Numbered from the stretch's first letter, positions 1 through 8,232 are shown. The stretch: DNA of 58,124 nt from UBA6115 sp012514225 (GCA_036756425.1 DAIOLC010000008.1:1-58124); one strand, 5' to 3'. Translations and numbers: made by a program. Notes: generated by a model not told the origin, from the letters alone.

Positions 1-803
1 CAGTATACGGCGCAACCCTTCTCTCCGGGATTGCCTACTGTGCGCACTGTGGACATAAGCTGGTTGGCACATACTGCACCAAACAGCGGGCCGATGCAGC
101 TTACCACCGTCCAATCTATCGCTGCTACAACGGGTCAGTAAAGGCGAAAAACTGTGCAGGCCAGACCGTTTACTCCGCAAAGAAAATCGAAGCGGCTGTT
201 CTCCAAATCTTGCACCAGTTTTTCAGCGACATTCAGCAATCGGTGGATATGGTGTGGCGGGAAAGGGTGCGTCAGCAGATCCGCAAAAGGCAAAATGCAC
301 AGTCAAGAATTGCTCAAACAGAGCTGGAAAAGCTTCAAAAGCAACAGATTACCCTCCGGCAGGAGGTCATGAAGTCGCTCCAAGGGGAAAGCGCCTTTGA
401 AACGGATTTACTGAGGTCCATGCTGGATGAGAACAAGTCAGCCCTCGCTCACGCAGAAGCAAAGCTGATCGCCTGTCAGCAAGAGAGGGAAACAGAAGAC
501 GCACGTCTTCAGTATCTCAGTGAGCAGTATAGGGCCATTACTGACTGGGCAAAGGAATTTGATCATGCTGACAATGACACCAGGAAAATGATACTGGCAC
601 GATTGATTGAGCGCATTGATGTTGATCGAGACTACCATCTGACCATCAAATTCTTTGTGACAATTGAGGAATTCAACCTTTCTCATCTGCTGGATCAGCC
701 TCTGCCCCAATCTTCCGAACTCGATACCAACACCCAGGCGATCGCCGTGTAATCTCAAGACTTTTTTATTCCCCTGGGGCGAAAGTACGCTTGGTTCGTT
801 AGC
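1..803. mobile_element. Right end of an integrated element
   Basis: The leftmost ~800 bases carry the 3' part of a large serine recombinase gene and are clearly richer in A and T than the GC-rich DNA after about base 900. The recombinase ends 51 bases before a tRNA-Ala 3' fragment at 803-856. A recombinase gene abutting a tRNA fragment is the usual look of an integrative element end (inference). The rest of the element lies left of the window, so its size and type cannot be judged. Confidence 0.6.
3..752 (+). CDS. Large serine recombinase, C-terminal part (5' end outside window)
   Basis: The open frame enters from the left edge and ends at TAA 750-752. It begins with a recombinase zinc beta-ribbon: a CxxC knuckle (Y-C-A-H-C-G) followed about 30 residues later by a second Cys pair. 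A long charged, Gln/Glu/Lys-rich helical stretch follows, as in the coiled-coil region of large serine integrases, and then a conserved-looking R-L-I-E-R-I-D-V-D ending. The N-terminal resolvase domain with the catalytic Ser lies outside the window, so activity cannot be judged. Base composition is lower in GC than the rest of the window, consistent with transfer. The adjacent tRNA fragment suggests it is the integrase of the element it terminates. Confidence 0.88.
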   Translation, partial: VYGATLLSGIAYCAHCGHKLVGTYCTKQRADAAYHRPIYRCYNGSVKAKNCAGQTVYSAKKIEAAVLQILHQFFSDIQQSVDMVWRERVRQQIRKRQNAQSRIAQTELEKLQKQQITLRQEVMKSLQGESAFETDLLRSMLDENKSALAHAEAKLIACQQERETEDARLQYLSEQYRAITDWAKEFDHADNDTRKMILARLIERIDVDRDYHLTIKFFVTIEEFNLSHLLDQPLPQSSELDTNTQAIAV

Positions 804-856
804 GCGCGACATTCGCATTGTCGAGGTCAGCGGTTCGAATCCGCTATGCTCCACCA
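803..856 (+). tRNA. tRNA-Ala(CGC) 3' fragment, probable attachment site
   Basis: Bases 807-856 fold as the 3' two-thirds of a tRNA. There is a perfect 5-bp anticodon stem (807-811 with 819-823) with a 7-nt loop and anticodon CGC at 814-816, a variable loop 824-828, and a perfect 5-bp T stem (829-833 with 841-845) with loop TTCGAAT. The acceptor 3' strand is 846-852, followed by A and an encoded CCA at 854-856. The expected 5' partner (GGAGCAT) and a canonical TAGCTCAG D-arm are missing. Upstream bases give only a poor imitation with mismatches. The gene therefore looks cut within the D arm, as expected at an element boundary. It could instead be a degenerate but complete tRNA; this is less likely. 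Confidence 0.72.
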
Positions 857-858
857 GG

Positions 859-888
859 ATATCCCCTGAGCCTTCAGGGGATATTTTT
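859..888 (+). terminator. Rho-independent terminator after the tRNA fragment
   Basis: A perfect 11-bp hairpin (ATATCCCCTGA paired with TCAGGGGATAT, 4-nt loop) starts three bases after the CCA end and runs directly into TTTT. It is probably the native terminator of the chromosomal tRNA-Ala gene, which places 859 onward on the host side of the junction. Confidence 0.85.
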
Positions 889-979
889 ATATCAGGCGAT
901 AGGCATTCGCGCTTGGAACCAGGTGGACACAAAGGTCGTCGTGATCGCGTTGGGGCGGAATTCCCGCGCCTGCCCGGTA

Positions 980-988
980 TGCTATGAT
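980..988 (+). promoter_or_regulatory. Possible extended -10 promoter for the HAD gene
   Basis: TG-C-TATGAT gives an extended -10 element about 80 bases before the HAD start. No good -35 hexamer is visible at 17 bases, so this is only a candidate. Confidence 0.3.
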
Positions 989-1067
989 GTGTCAACGATG
1001 ACAGAACAAACGGCAAGCGGATGCGGGAAGGCCGAAAAGCCGGAAACGGGGAAGTACGGAAAGCGCG

Positions 1068-1688
1068 ATGGGAATGAAGATAAGGAACCTGGTTCTGGAT
1101 ATGGGCAACGTGCTGCTGACCTGGGCGCCGGAGGCCTTCGCCCTGCGGGCGGCCGGGAACGAAGCGGACGCCGGTATCCTGTGCGGCGCGCTGTTCGGCG
1201 CGCCGGAGTGGCAGATGCAGGACGCGGGGCTGTTGACGGAGGAGGTAGCATACCACGTCGCCCGCTCACGCACGCCGGAGCGGCTGCACGGCGCGCTTCA
1301 ATTGCTTTATGAGCGATGGCCGCTGTGGATGGAGCCCCTGCCCGGCGCGGACGAAACGACGGCCAGGGCGAAGCGGGCCGGCCTGAAGCTCTACCTGCTC
1401 TCCAACGCGGGAACGCGCTTCCCCGCCGCGATTTCCCATCACGGTTTCATCGCGCGGTTTGACGGGATGATGGTCTCAGCGCACGAGATGGTCTCCAAGC
1501 CCGACCCGCGCATCTATCGCCGGCTGTTCGATACCTTCTCCCTCAGCCCACGGGAGTGCCTGTTCGTGGACGATATCCGGCAGAACATCGACGCGGCCGA
1601 ACAGGCGGGAATGGAAGCCCACCTGTTCGACGGCGATTTCAGGAAGGTAGAGGAGCGGCTGCGCCATCTGGGCGTTCCATTGCCGTAA
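1068..1688 (+). CDS. HAD-superfamily (subclass IA) sugar phosphatase-like protein
   Basis: This 206-residue protein has all four HAD motifs. Motif I is D11-M-G-N-V, where the usual second Asp is Gly as in the YihX-type glucose-1-phosphatase group. Motif II is L-S112-N-A-G, motif III is the Lys of S-K144-P-D-P, and motif IV is V-D168-D169. The nucleophile is Asp11. It probably dephosphorylates a small sugar phosphate or similar metabolite in the cytosol; the substrate is unknown. The start at 1068 (M-G-M-K) could instead be the ATG at 1074; no strong ribosome binding site separates them. It is transcribed toward truA, so the two genes converge. Confidence 0.85.
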   Translation: MGMKIRNLVLDMGNVLLTWAPEAFALRAAGNEADAGILCGALFGAPEWQMQDAGLLTEEVAYHVARSRTPERLHGALQLLYERWPLWMEPLPGADETTARAKRAGLKLYLLSNAGTRFPAAISHHGFIARFDGMMVSAHEMVSKPDPRIYRRLFDTFSLSPRECLFVDDIRQNIDAAEQAGMEAHLFDGDFRKVEERLRHLGVPLP

Positions 1689-1772
1689 GGCGGCAGCCAG
1701 CGAGAACCTGCGCCACAACGGGAGGGAAGAACCGTCTTTGCAAAGCGATTTCTTTTTTTGGTTGTACGGGTT

Positions 1773-2510
1773 TTAGTAAAAGACCTCCCACAGCGTCAGC
1801 CCCTTCGCCGGCGCCGTCGGGCCAGCCAGCGCGCGGTCGCCCGAGGCCAGGATGCCCGGAAGGGCGGCCGCGTCCAGCAAGCCCAGGCCGACCTGCAGCA
1901 GGGTTCCCGCGATGATGCGGGCCATGTTGTACAGAAAACCGCTACCCGTCATCCGGAGCCGCACCTCCTCCCCCAGCCTTTCAATTACCACCGGCCGGAG
2001 CGTCCGCACCGCGGACTTCTTCAGCCGCGGGTTGGCGCAGAAGGCGCTGAAATCATGCCGGCCGGCCAGGCATTCCGCCGCCTTCCGCATGGCGTCCAGG
2101 TCCAGGGGCTCCGGCTGGAAATGAAGGTATCGGCGCTCAAAGACGTTGGGCGATTCGCTGTTCCAGATGCGATAGATATAGGTCTTGCCCTTGCAGTTGA
2201 GACGGGCGTGAAAGCGCGGCGGGGCTTCCTCCAGGGAAACCGCGCCGATGTCCTCCGGCAACCTGCCTCTGAGCGCCGACAGGATTTCCCCGCAGGAAAG
2301 GGCGGTTTCGGCGCGGAAACTGGCCGTCTGGGCACGGGCGTGCACGCCGGCGTCGGTCCGCCCGGAGCCCGCGGCCTCAACCGGCTGGGACAGCGCCTCC
2401 GACAGCGCGGCCTCCAGGCGCTGCTGGATGGTTTTGGGCGTATTGCCCTGCTTCTGCCAGCCGTCGTAGCGCGTCCCGTCGTAGCAAAGGGTCAGTCGGT
2501 AGGTGGGCAT
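1773..2510 (-). CDS. truA: tRNA pseudouridine(38-40) synthase TruA
   Basis: A 245-residue protein, the usual TruA length. The N-terminus Y-D-G-T-R-Y-D-G-W-Q and the catalytic motif G-S-G-R-T-D53-A-G-V-H-A are diagnostic, with Asp53 as the nucleophile. Later motifs (F-x-A-R-L-N, Y-I-Y-R-I, D-F-S-A-F-C, G-S-G-F-L-Y-N-M-A-R) also fit. It isomerises uridines 38-40 in tRNA anticodon stems in the cytosol. It lies downstream of the DUF6273-like gene on the same strand and is the last gene before the convergent HAD gene. Confidence 0.97.
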   Translation of the reverse strand: MPTYRLTLCYDGTRYDGWQKQGNTPKTIQQRLEAALSEALSQPVEAAGSGRTDAGVHARAQTASFRAETALSCGEILSALRGRLPEDIGAVSLEEAPPRFHARLNCKGKTYIYRIWNSESPNVFERRYLHFQPEPLDLDAMRKAAECLAGRHDFSAFCANPRLKKSAVRTLRPVVIERLGEEVRLRMTGSGFLYNMARIIAGTLLQVGLGLLDAAALPGILASGDRALAGPTAPAKGLTLWEVFY

Positions 2511-2588
2511 GAAGCAGCCTCTCTTCCCCGCAATACGGGGAACGCGCGCCGGGCCGGCGCGCGTCGGAACAATCGCGGTCGGGGCGGC

Positions 2589-3560
2589 TCAGTAACTGAA
2601 GGCAGACATGCTCACCCACATCGCCGGGCGATAGACGTAGGTCTTGTCGCGCATGTAGTAGCCCTTGTACCCGATGATGCCGTCCCCGTTGACGATGGCG
2701 GCGTTCTTTTCATAGGAGCCGCTGGAACGCAGCCACCAGGTGCCGAAATTGTACTTGTTGACGGCGCCCTGGAGGTTGGCGTGCCGGGTGTTGACGGCCT
2801 TGCGGGGGGTGCTGTTGGGGAAGTAGTACTCGACCTCGTTAATGTCCAGCAGGAAGACGTAGTCCTGCGTGTCCGAGCCTCCGTAGGTGCCAGTGACCCG
2901 GTTGTCCGGCGTGGAAAGATGGCTGAGCTGGATAAACGCCATCTCTTCAGGGGTGAACGCCTTGTAGATGAACTCGTTGTTCAGCCAGACCCTGGCGTCG
3001 CTGGTCTCCCAGGTGACCGCCTCGTTGCGGTTGTGGTAGGGCCGCGTTTCCAGGTTTTTCACCGACAGCAGCAGGACCAGGTCGCCGCGCACCTCCAGCA
3101 CCTGCCATTCGATGGACTCGGGGCCGTTGGCCTGGTTCCTGTCCTGCTCGTAACGGCCGAAGGACACCGTCTGGCCTTCGTAGAGCGGCGTATAGCCCGG
3201 CTGCGGCACCGGCTGTTGGGGCTGCTGCACGGCAGGCGCAGGCTGCCCGCCTTGCTTTTCATACAGGAAGACGACCCGGCCGGGCACCATCTGGCCGTTG
3301 GACTGCATGGTCACGCTGACCGTCCGCTCGCCCAGAAGGCTGTATCCGGCGGGCACGAAGGAGTCGATGGCGCTGTACTCGTTGACGCCCGGGTAGAAGG
3401 TCGCCACGTCGGTCGCCAGCAGGACGCCGTTGACATCCTCATAGGAGACCACCACGTCGACACCCTGGCCTGTTGGCGCGTCCGCCAGCACCCCCGGCCC
3501 CAGGGCGGACAATGCCAGCAGCAGGGCGAGCGCCAGCGTGATAAATCTGCGTTGTTTCAT
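2589..3560 (-). CDS. Secreted protein with MucBP-like and DUF6273-like domains
   Basis: The start at 3560 is chosen over an upstream in-frame codon because GGAGGG lies 8 bases ahead of it. The product (323 residues) has a signal peptide (K-Q-R-R then a Leu/Ala core, probable cleavage at V-L-A/D-A). A beta-rich segment follows with V-x-Y-x-D-x-N-G-x-L and P-G-V-N-E-Y resembling MucBP-type repeats. After a Pro/Gln linker comes a C-terminal domain with I-E-W-Q-V-L, Y-H-N-R-N-E-A-V-T-W-E and W-L-N-N-E-F, the pattern of DUF6273 found in gut clostridia. No LPXTG or membrane anchor is visible. The function is unknown; an extracellular or wall-associated role is inferred. Confidence 0.75.
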   Translation of the reverse strand: MKQRRFITLALALLLALSALGPGVLADAPTGQGVDVVVSYEDVNGVLLATDVATFYPGVNEYSAIDSFVPAGYSLLGERTVSVTMQSNGQMVPGRVVFLYEKQGGQPAPAVQQPQQPVPQPGYTPLYEGQTVSFGRYEQDRNQANGPESIEWQVLEVRGDLVLLLSVKNLETRPYHNRNEAVTWETSDARVWLNNEFIYKAFTPEEMAFIQLSHLSTPDNRVTGTYGGSDTQDYVFLLDINEVEYYFPNSTPRKAVNTRHANLQGAVNKYNFGTWWLRSSGSYEKNAAIVNGDGIIGYKGYYMRDKTYVYRPAMWVSMSAFSY

Positions 3561-3610
3561 GGTTGTTCCCTCCATCCTCTTCTTCCTGTAAACCGGTTCC
3601 CCGGTTCCAA

Positions 3611-4984
3611 TCAAGCGTTTCCTCCCAGGGAGGCTTCCCCTTCAAAGGGAAAGGGCAGGCGATACAGCATTCCCAGGTCCCACAAGAGGGTCCCCGTCAA
3701 GTATTTGTTGCGGATTTCGCGGGAGCCCAGCAGGGCGTCACGGGTGTCCTCACGGGAGAAACCGATGTCTGCCGGCGTCAGGGGCATTTGCAGCTCCCGC
3801 ATCAGGCGCTCCACCTCCGCCTTTGGCGGCAGCTCTTCCCGGGCGATTTGCAGGATGTCCGGCCAGTGGCCCAGGATGCGCTCCAGCCGCCGGGCGTGCG
3901 CGGCGGGGTCGTTCCGGCCTTCCTTGAGGGCGGACGCGAGGATGGTGTCCGCCGCGGCGCCAAAGATGCGGCGCACTGTGGCCTCCCACTCCCGCTCGTC
4001 GAAGGAGCGCATGAACCGCTCCGCCGTTTCCCGGCTGGGCGTTTGCTCCCGAAGCCAGTCCCATATGCCCAGGGTCAGCAGGGAGCCGACGCCCACCTGG
4101 ATGCCGTGGAGTTCCTGGGGAAGGCCGCGCTCCAGCGCCATCATCTCCCACATATGGGAGAAGTAGTGCTCCAGACCCGAAGCCGGGCGGGACACCTGGG
4201 CGAAGGCCATCGCGATGCCGGAAAGCAGCAGCCCCTCCATCACATTGCGCACCGCTGTTTCATCCCGCCGCTTCAGGCCTTTTGCCGATTCGATGACGCG
4301 CCGCAGGGAGGCGCGCACCAGGCCCGCGACGTTCTCGCAGTAGTATTCGCCCGTGACGAGGTGGGAAATGCGCCATTCGCAGATGGAGAGGTATTTGGCC
4401 ACCATGTCCCCCAGCCCGGCCTGCAGCAGGCGCTCCGGCGCCGCGCAGAGCACCCGGGTGTCGGCGATGACAGCCCTGGGACAGGCGTTGTAGAGGGAGA
4501 CCTTGACGCGGTCGCGGACCATGGAGGCGTTGTCCGAGGCGTAGCCGTCCATGGAGGGAGCGGTCGCGACGATGAGGGAGGGCAGGCGCAGAGCGTGGGA
4601 AAACACCTTGCCCACGTCGTTGAGCACGCCGGAGCCGACCACCAGGATGCCGTCACAGCGGGGGTCGAAGGCCATGGCGAGGCTGCCCAGGGCATGCTCG
4701 TCCGGCTCCAGGTGGTTTTCGCCGTACGTGTATTCCCCATAAGGGATGCCGGCGCGCCGGAGCACCGGCTCCACCAGCGGCCAGGCCGCCTGGCGAGTGT
4801 TCCGGTCGCTGATGACGAAGGGGCAGCCCACGCCGCAGAGGGCAAGGGCCTCCGGCAGCGCTTCGACCGCGCCGTCCCCCATCCGGAAAAAGCGCAGGTC
4901 CACCTTGTGCCGGCGCCCGCAGGTGCAATCAAACCCCTCCGGGGAGAGCAGTTCGGTCAGGGACATTTCCGACAGCGATTTCAT
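3611..4984 (-). CDS. sn-glycerol-1-phosphate dehydrogenase family protein (AraM/EgsA-like)
   Basis: This NAD(P)-dependent iron-containing dehydrogenase-fold protein (457 residues) has V-V-G-S-G-V-L-N-D-V-G-K for nucleotide binding and A-T-A-P-S-M-D-G-Y-A-S. Metal-ligand positions look intact: D in G-L-G-D-M-V-A-K, H in G-L-E-H-Y-F-S-H-M-W, and H in E-L-H-G-I-Q-V-G-V-G. Members interconvert dihydroxyacetone phosphate and sn-glycerol-1-phosphate. In Bacillus, AraM makes glycerol-1-phosphate for heptaprenylglyceryl phosphate. The ATG at 4984 has GGAG 8 bases upstream and starts a good N-terminus (M-K-S-L-S-E). It lies 63 bases downstream of fucI and is likely cotranscribed, so a role on another triose or sugar phosphate is possible. 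Confidence 0.85.
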   Translation of the reverse strand: MKSLSEMSLTELLSPEGFDCTCGRRHKVDLRFFRMGDGAVEALPEALALCGVGCPFVISDRNTRQAAWPLVEPVLRRAGIPYGEYTYGENHLEPDEHALGSLAMAFDPRCDGILVVGSGVLNDVGKVFSHALRLPSLIVATAPSMDGYASDNASMVRDRVKVSLYNACPRAVIADTRVLCAAPERLLQAGLGDMVAKYLSICEWRISHLVTGEYYCENVAGLVRASLRRVIESAKGLKRRDETAVRNVMEGLLLSGIAMAFAQVSRPASGLEHYFSHMWEMMALERGLPQELHGIQVGVGSLLTLGIWDWLREQTPSRETAERFMRSFDEREWEATVRRIFGAAADTILASALKEGRNDPAAHARRLERILGHWPDILQIAREELPPKAEVERLMRELQMPLTPADIGFSREDTRDALLGSREIRNKYLTGTLLWDLGMLYRLPFPFEGEASLGGNA

Positions 4985-5047
4985 GTTCGCTCCGTTTTGT
5001 ATGTTGGAAAAAGGAGCGTCTGCCGGAAACCCGGCAGGCGCCCGCAT

Positions 5048-6829
5048 TCAGCCGTAGAGCGGGCCGTAGGCCTTGCAGGCCTGGTAATCCGCCGCCTCGG
5101 GGTCGGCGGTGCCGAAAGCCGCCCAGCTGTGCGGCCGGTAGACCTTCTCCGGCAGGACGTTGTGCATGGATACCGGGATGCGCAGCATGGAAGCCAGGGT
5201 AATCAGGTCCGCGCCGACGTGGCCGTAGACCGTCACGCCGTGGTTGGAGCCCCAGTTGGCCATGACGGAATACACATCCTTGAAGGGGCCTTCCCCGGTG
5301 ACGCGCGGCGCGAACCAGGTGCAGGGCCAGGTGCGGTCGGTGCGGTTCATGATGGTCTCATGCGCGTCGTCCGGCAGGCGCACGGTCTCTCCCTCGGCAA
5401 TCTGCAGCACAGGCCCGACGCCGTCGACGATGTTGACCCGGAGCAGGGTGACGGGCATCTCGTGCTCGTTCTTGAAGTGGCTGCTGAACCCGCCGCCGCG
5501 GAAATACTCGTAGTTCGCGCGCTCCCAGTCCGTCGCGTCGAGGCAGGCGCTGATGTCCTTCCTGGTCATCTCCCAGAAGGGCTTCATGCAGTGCCTGCCC
5601 TTGGCGTCCACCGCGGCGCCGGAGCCGTCCAGCGCCGTGGCGCCGGAATTGATCAGGTGGATGAAGCCGTCTTTCGCCTTGCCGGCGGGCTTCCAGCCGG
5701 TCACGCGGCGGGTCGCCTCCGGGCTCCAGTAGGTGCGCACATCGTGGAAGCAAGGGGCGGAATTGGTGACCAGGGTGCCCAGCATCATCGCGACGCCGTT
5801 TAGGGTGTCGTTCTCGGTGGCGAAGGCCGTCGGCTGTCGCGCGCCGTTCCAGTCGAAGGTGGACGCCAGGATGGCCTCCGTGAAGTCCGCGTTGGGCAGC
5901 CAGTCCGTCCAGGCGCGCTGGCCCTGGAAGCCGCCGGCGACCGCGTTCTTGCCCAGGGCTTCCTCATGCCAGCCCAGCTCCTTGAGTTTCTCGTTGCCAT
6001 AAAGCAGGTCGCGGACGACGAGGGTCAGCTTGGCGATAAACGCCCAATCCTTGTCGGCCGGGACCACCTTGCTGCCGGTCACGATATCGGGCAGTTTCTT
6101 GCCGGCGTTGACGTCATAGCCTTCCTTGCAGTTCTTCTTGATCCAGGCCAGCGCCTTCTTGTACTCCGCCGGGTCGTAAATGCCCAGGTGAATCCGGCGC
6201 AGGATGTCCGTCATGTCGACGAACTCGGCGCGGATGCCGAAGAACTTGGAAAACATGTTCATGTCGCAGTAGGAGCCCGCGATGCCCATGGACACGCCGC
6301 CCATGTTGACGTAGGACTTGTTCTTCATCCAGCCCACCGCAACCGCCGCGCGGGCGAAGCGGAGCAGCTTCTCCTCCACGTCCGCGGGGATGCGGGTGTC
6401 CTCCAGATCCTGCACGTCCCGGCCGTAAATGGAGAAGGCGGGCAGGCCCTTCTGGGCGTAGGCAGCCATGACGGCGGCCAGGTACACCGCGCCGGGGCGC
6501 TCAGTGCCGTTGAATCCCCAGACCGCCTTGAGGGTGCCGGGGTTCAGGTCCATCGTTTCCATGCCGTAGCACCAGGAGCGGGTGACCGACAGGGTGGCGA
6601 CCACGTTTTCCTTCGCGAACTTGCGCTCGCAGGCCGCCGCCTCGGCCCCGCCGCCGATGGTGCTGTCGCTGAGGACGCACTGCACCGGGGTGCCGTCGGG
6701 GTAGCGGAGGGTGCCGATAAGCTTGGCAGCCGATTTGGCCATGTCCATGGTCTGCTTTTCCAGGCTCTCCCGGATTCCGCCCCATCGGCCGTCGATGATG
6801 GGCCGGATGCCGATTTTGGGATAATCCAT
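5048..6829 (-). CDS. fucI: L-fucose isomerase
   Basis: This 593-residue protein matches FucI in length and sequence throughout. Landmarks are the N-terminal I-G-I-R-P-I-I-D-G-R-W-G-G, G-F-Q-G-Q-R-A-W-T-D-W, and the active-site region F-D-W-N-G-A-R-Q-P-x-x-x-A-T-E-N-D-T-L-N-G-V. The enzyme is a Mn-dependent aldose-ketose isomerase for L-fucose to L-fuculose and often also D-arabinose to D-ribulose. The start at 6829 has a near-perfect AAGGAGG 5 bases upstream. FucK kinase and FucA aldolase are not in the window, so the further route is unclear. It follows the Fe-dependent alcohol dehydrogenase on the same strand. Confidence 0.96.
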   Translation of the reverse strand: MDYPKIGIRPIIDGRWGGIRESLEKQTMDMAKSAAKLIGTLRYPDGTPVQCVLSDSTIGGGAEAAACERKFAKENVVATLSVTRSWCYGMETMDLNPGTLKAVWGFNGTERPGAVYLAAVMAAYAQKGLPAFSIYGRDVQDLEDTRIPADVEEKLLRFARAAVAVGWMKNKSYVNMGGVSMGIAGSYCDMNMFSKFFGIRAEFVDMTDILRRIHLGIYDPAEYKKALAWIKKNCKEGYDVNAGKKLPDIVTGSKVVPADKDWAFIAKLTLVVRDLLYGNEKLKELGWHEEALGKNAVAGGFQGQRAWTDWLPNADFTEAILASTFDWNGARQPTAFATENDTLNGVAMMLGTLVTNSAPCFHDVRTYWSPEATRRVTGWKPAGKAKDGFIHLINSGATALDGSGAAVDAKGRHCMKPFWEMTRKDISACLDATDWERANYEYFRGGGFSSHFKNEHEMPVTLLRVNIVDGVGPVLQIAEGETVRLPDDAHETIMNRTDRTWPCTWFAPRVTGEGPFKDVYSVMANWGSNHGVTVYGHVGADLITLASMLRIPVSMHNVLPEKVYRPHSWAAFGTADPEAADYQACKAYGPLYG

Positions 6830-6884
6830 AAATCCTCCTTCAATCACTTCGGCCGCGCGGCCGTTTTCGCTATGCGTTGTGCAT

Positions 6885-6913
6885 ATTGTAACACGCTGCC
6901 CCGGGCGATACAA
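6885..6913 (-). promoter_or_regulatory. Probable promoter of fucI
   Basis: On the minus strand TTGTAT (6908-6913) and TACAAT (6885-6890) are 17 bases apart, with a TG one base before the -10, giving an extended -10. Transcription would begin near 6878, some 50 bases ahead of fucI. Just upstream (6941-6962) is a 9-bp GC hairpin with no following U-run after the Fe-dehydrogenase gene. It may slow readthrough but is not a convincing terminator. Confidence 0.55.
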
Positions 6914-6992
6914 CGCCGTGGCAGCGTTTCAGTATACGGTAACCGCCGCGGCAGCGGCGGTTCCCGGGTCGGGTGACGAAAGGACGCGGCGG

Positions 6993-8171
6993 TCAGCGGG
7001 CGAGCTTGTAGATGGCGAGCACATCCTGCCAGCGCAGTTTTTTCAGCCCGCCGATGGCTTCCTCCGCGCCGAAGTAATGCCCGGTGCATTTTTGCGCCAT
7101 CACTTCCAGCTGGCTGTCGTCGATGCCCAGCCCCTTCAGGGTCTGCGGCAGGCCCACGAGCTTGAAGAACTCCTGCAGGCGGGCGATGCCCTCCCGGATC
7201 ATGTCCTCCTTGTCCCTGAAGCCCTTGGCCACGCCCATGACGTTGACGGAGAACTGGACGAACATGTCCGGATTTTCCTTGTAGACGTATTTCATCCACG
7301 CCGGGGTCAGCACCGCCAGGCCGGCGCCGTGCGCGACGTCGTAGGCGGCGGACAGCTCGTGCTCCATGCCGTGGCAGGCCCAGTCCTGCTCCCGCCCCAT
7401 GCCCAGCAAGCCGTTGTGCGCCACGGTACCCGCGAAGCCGATTTCCGCCCAGGCGTCGTAGTCCTTCGGGTTGTCCAGCAACTTGGGCGCGTTGGCGATG
7501 ATGGTGCGCAGCGTCGCCTCGCACAGGGCGTCGGTCAGGTCGACATGGGTGGTGTTGGTGAAATAGCGCTCGAAGATGTGGCTCATCATGTCGGCGATGC
7601 CGTTGGCAATCTGGTTTTTGGGAAGGGTGAAGAACAACTCGGGGTTCATGACGCTGACCAGGGGACGCAGCAAGGGATGGCCAAAGCCGTATTTGCGGCC
7701 GGTTTCCTCGTTGGAGATGACGGTGTCGCCGCTGGATTCGCTGCCTGCCGCCGGGATGGTCAGGACGACCGCGACCGGGAGGGCTTTCTTGATGGACTTG
7801 CCCTTGTCGTAGATGTCCCACACGTCCCCGTCGTAATACACGCCCATGGCGATGGCCTTGGCGGAGTCGATGGCGCTGCCGCCGCCGACGGCCAGAATCA
7901 GGTCCACCTGCTCCTTGCGGCAAAGCTCGATGCCCTCGTGCACCAGGGAGAGGCGCGGGTTGGGAACGACGCCGCCGAGCTCGACGAAATCAACGCCGTT
8001 CTCCTTGAGAGAAGCGATGACCTGGTCGTACAGGCCCGTGCGCTTGATGCTTCCCCCGCCGTAGTGCAGCAGCACCTTTTTGGCGTGCGGCTTGATGAGT
8101 TTCCCGATTCTCTGCTGCGTATCGCGGCCGAAGACGATGCGCGCCGGGGTGTACAGGTCAAAGTTCAGCAT
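6993..8171 (-). CDS. Iron-containing alcohol dehydrogenase (BdhA/YqhD-like)
   Basis: The product has 392 residues from the ATG at 8171, chosen for GGAGG 7 bases upstream. The NAD(P)-binding V-G-G-G-S-A-I-D-S-A-K-A is present. The metal ligands of group III dehydrogenases are visible as D and H of A-D-M-M-S-H-I-F-E and two His in G-M-E-H-E-L and D-V-A-H-G-A-G. The closest look is to butanol dehydrogenase and YqhD-type aldehyde reductases rather than FucO. It could reduce lactaldehyde, acetaldehyde or a similar product, disposing of reducing equivalents in fermentation. It sits between larA and fucI, so a role in sugar-derived aldehyde metabolism is inferred. Confidence 0.9.
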   Translation of the reverse strand: MLNFDLYTPARIVFGRDTQQRIGKLIKPHAKKVLLHYGGGSIKRTGLYDQVIASLKENGVDFVELGGVVPNPRLSLVHEGIELCRKEQVDLILAVGGGSAIDSAKAIAMGVYYDGDVWDIYDKGKSIKKALPVAVVLTIPAAGSESSGDTVISNEETGRKYGFGHPLLRPLVSVMNPELFFTLPKNQIANGIADMMSHIFERYFTNTTHVDLTDALCEATLRTIIANAPKLLDNPKDYDAWAEIGFAGTVAHNGLLGMGREQDWACHGMEHELSAAYDVAHGAGLAVLTPAWMKYVYKENPDMFVQFSVNVMGVAKGFRDKEDMIREGIARLQEFFKLVGLPQTLKGLGIDDSQLEVMAQKCTGHYFGAEEAIGGLKKLRWQDVLAIYKLAR

Positions 8172-8203
8172 GGCAACCTCCGAATGCATATATTTACAAT
8201 TTA

Positions 8204-8232
8204 ATCCTACCACGTGGTGTGGTTCCGCGCAA
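8204..8232 (-). promoter_or_regulatory. Possible promoter with palindrome, Fe-alcohol dehydrogenase gene
   Basis: TTGCGC (8227-8232) and TAGGAT (8204-8209) are 17 bases apart on the minus strand, 33 bases before the start codon. A perfect 10-bp palindrome ACCACGTGGT (8209-8218) abuts the -10 and could be an operator. Confidence 0.4.

Noticed and set aside
775..856. Complete tRNA-Ala gene
   Set aside because: The 5' acceptor strand would need wobble pairs and a mismatch, position 8 is not T, and the D stem has a mismatch. The 3' part alone is canonical, so a fragment is more likely.
1758..5803. Very long plus-strand open frames (746-802 codons) opposite truA, the secreted protein, the glycerol-1-phosphate dehydrogenase and fucI
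   Set aside because: They lie antisense to clearly identified genes, lack ribosome binding sites, and their products are Arg/Gly/His-rich low-complexity sequences typical of GC-rich antisense frames.
6993..8171. FucO lactaldehyde reductase
   Set aside because: Sequence features fit the BdhA/YqhD branch of iron dehydrogenases better; lactaldehyde remains possible but the name is not justified.
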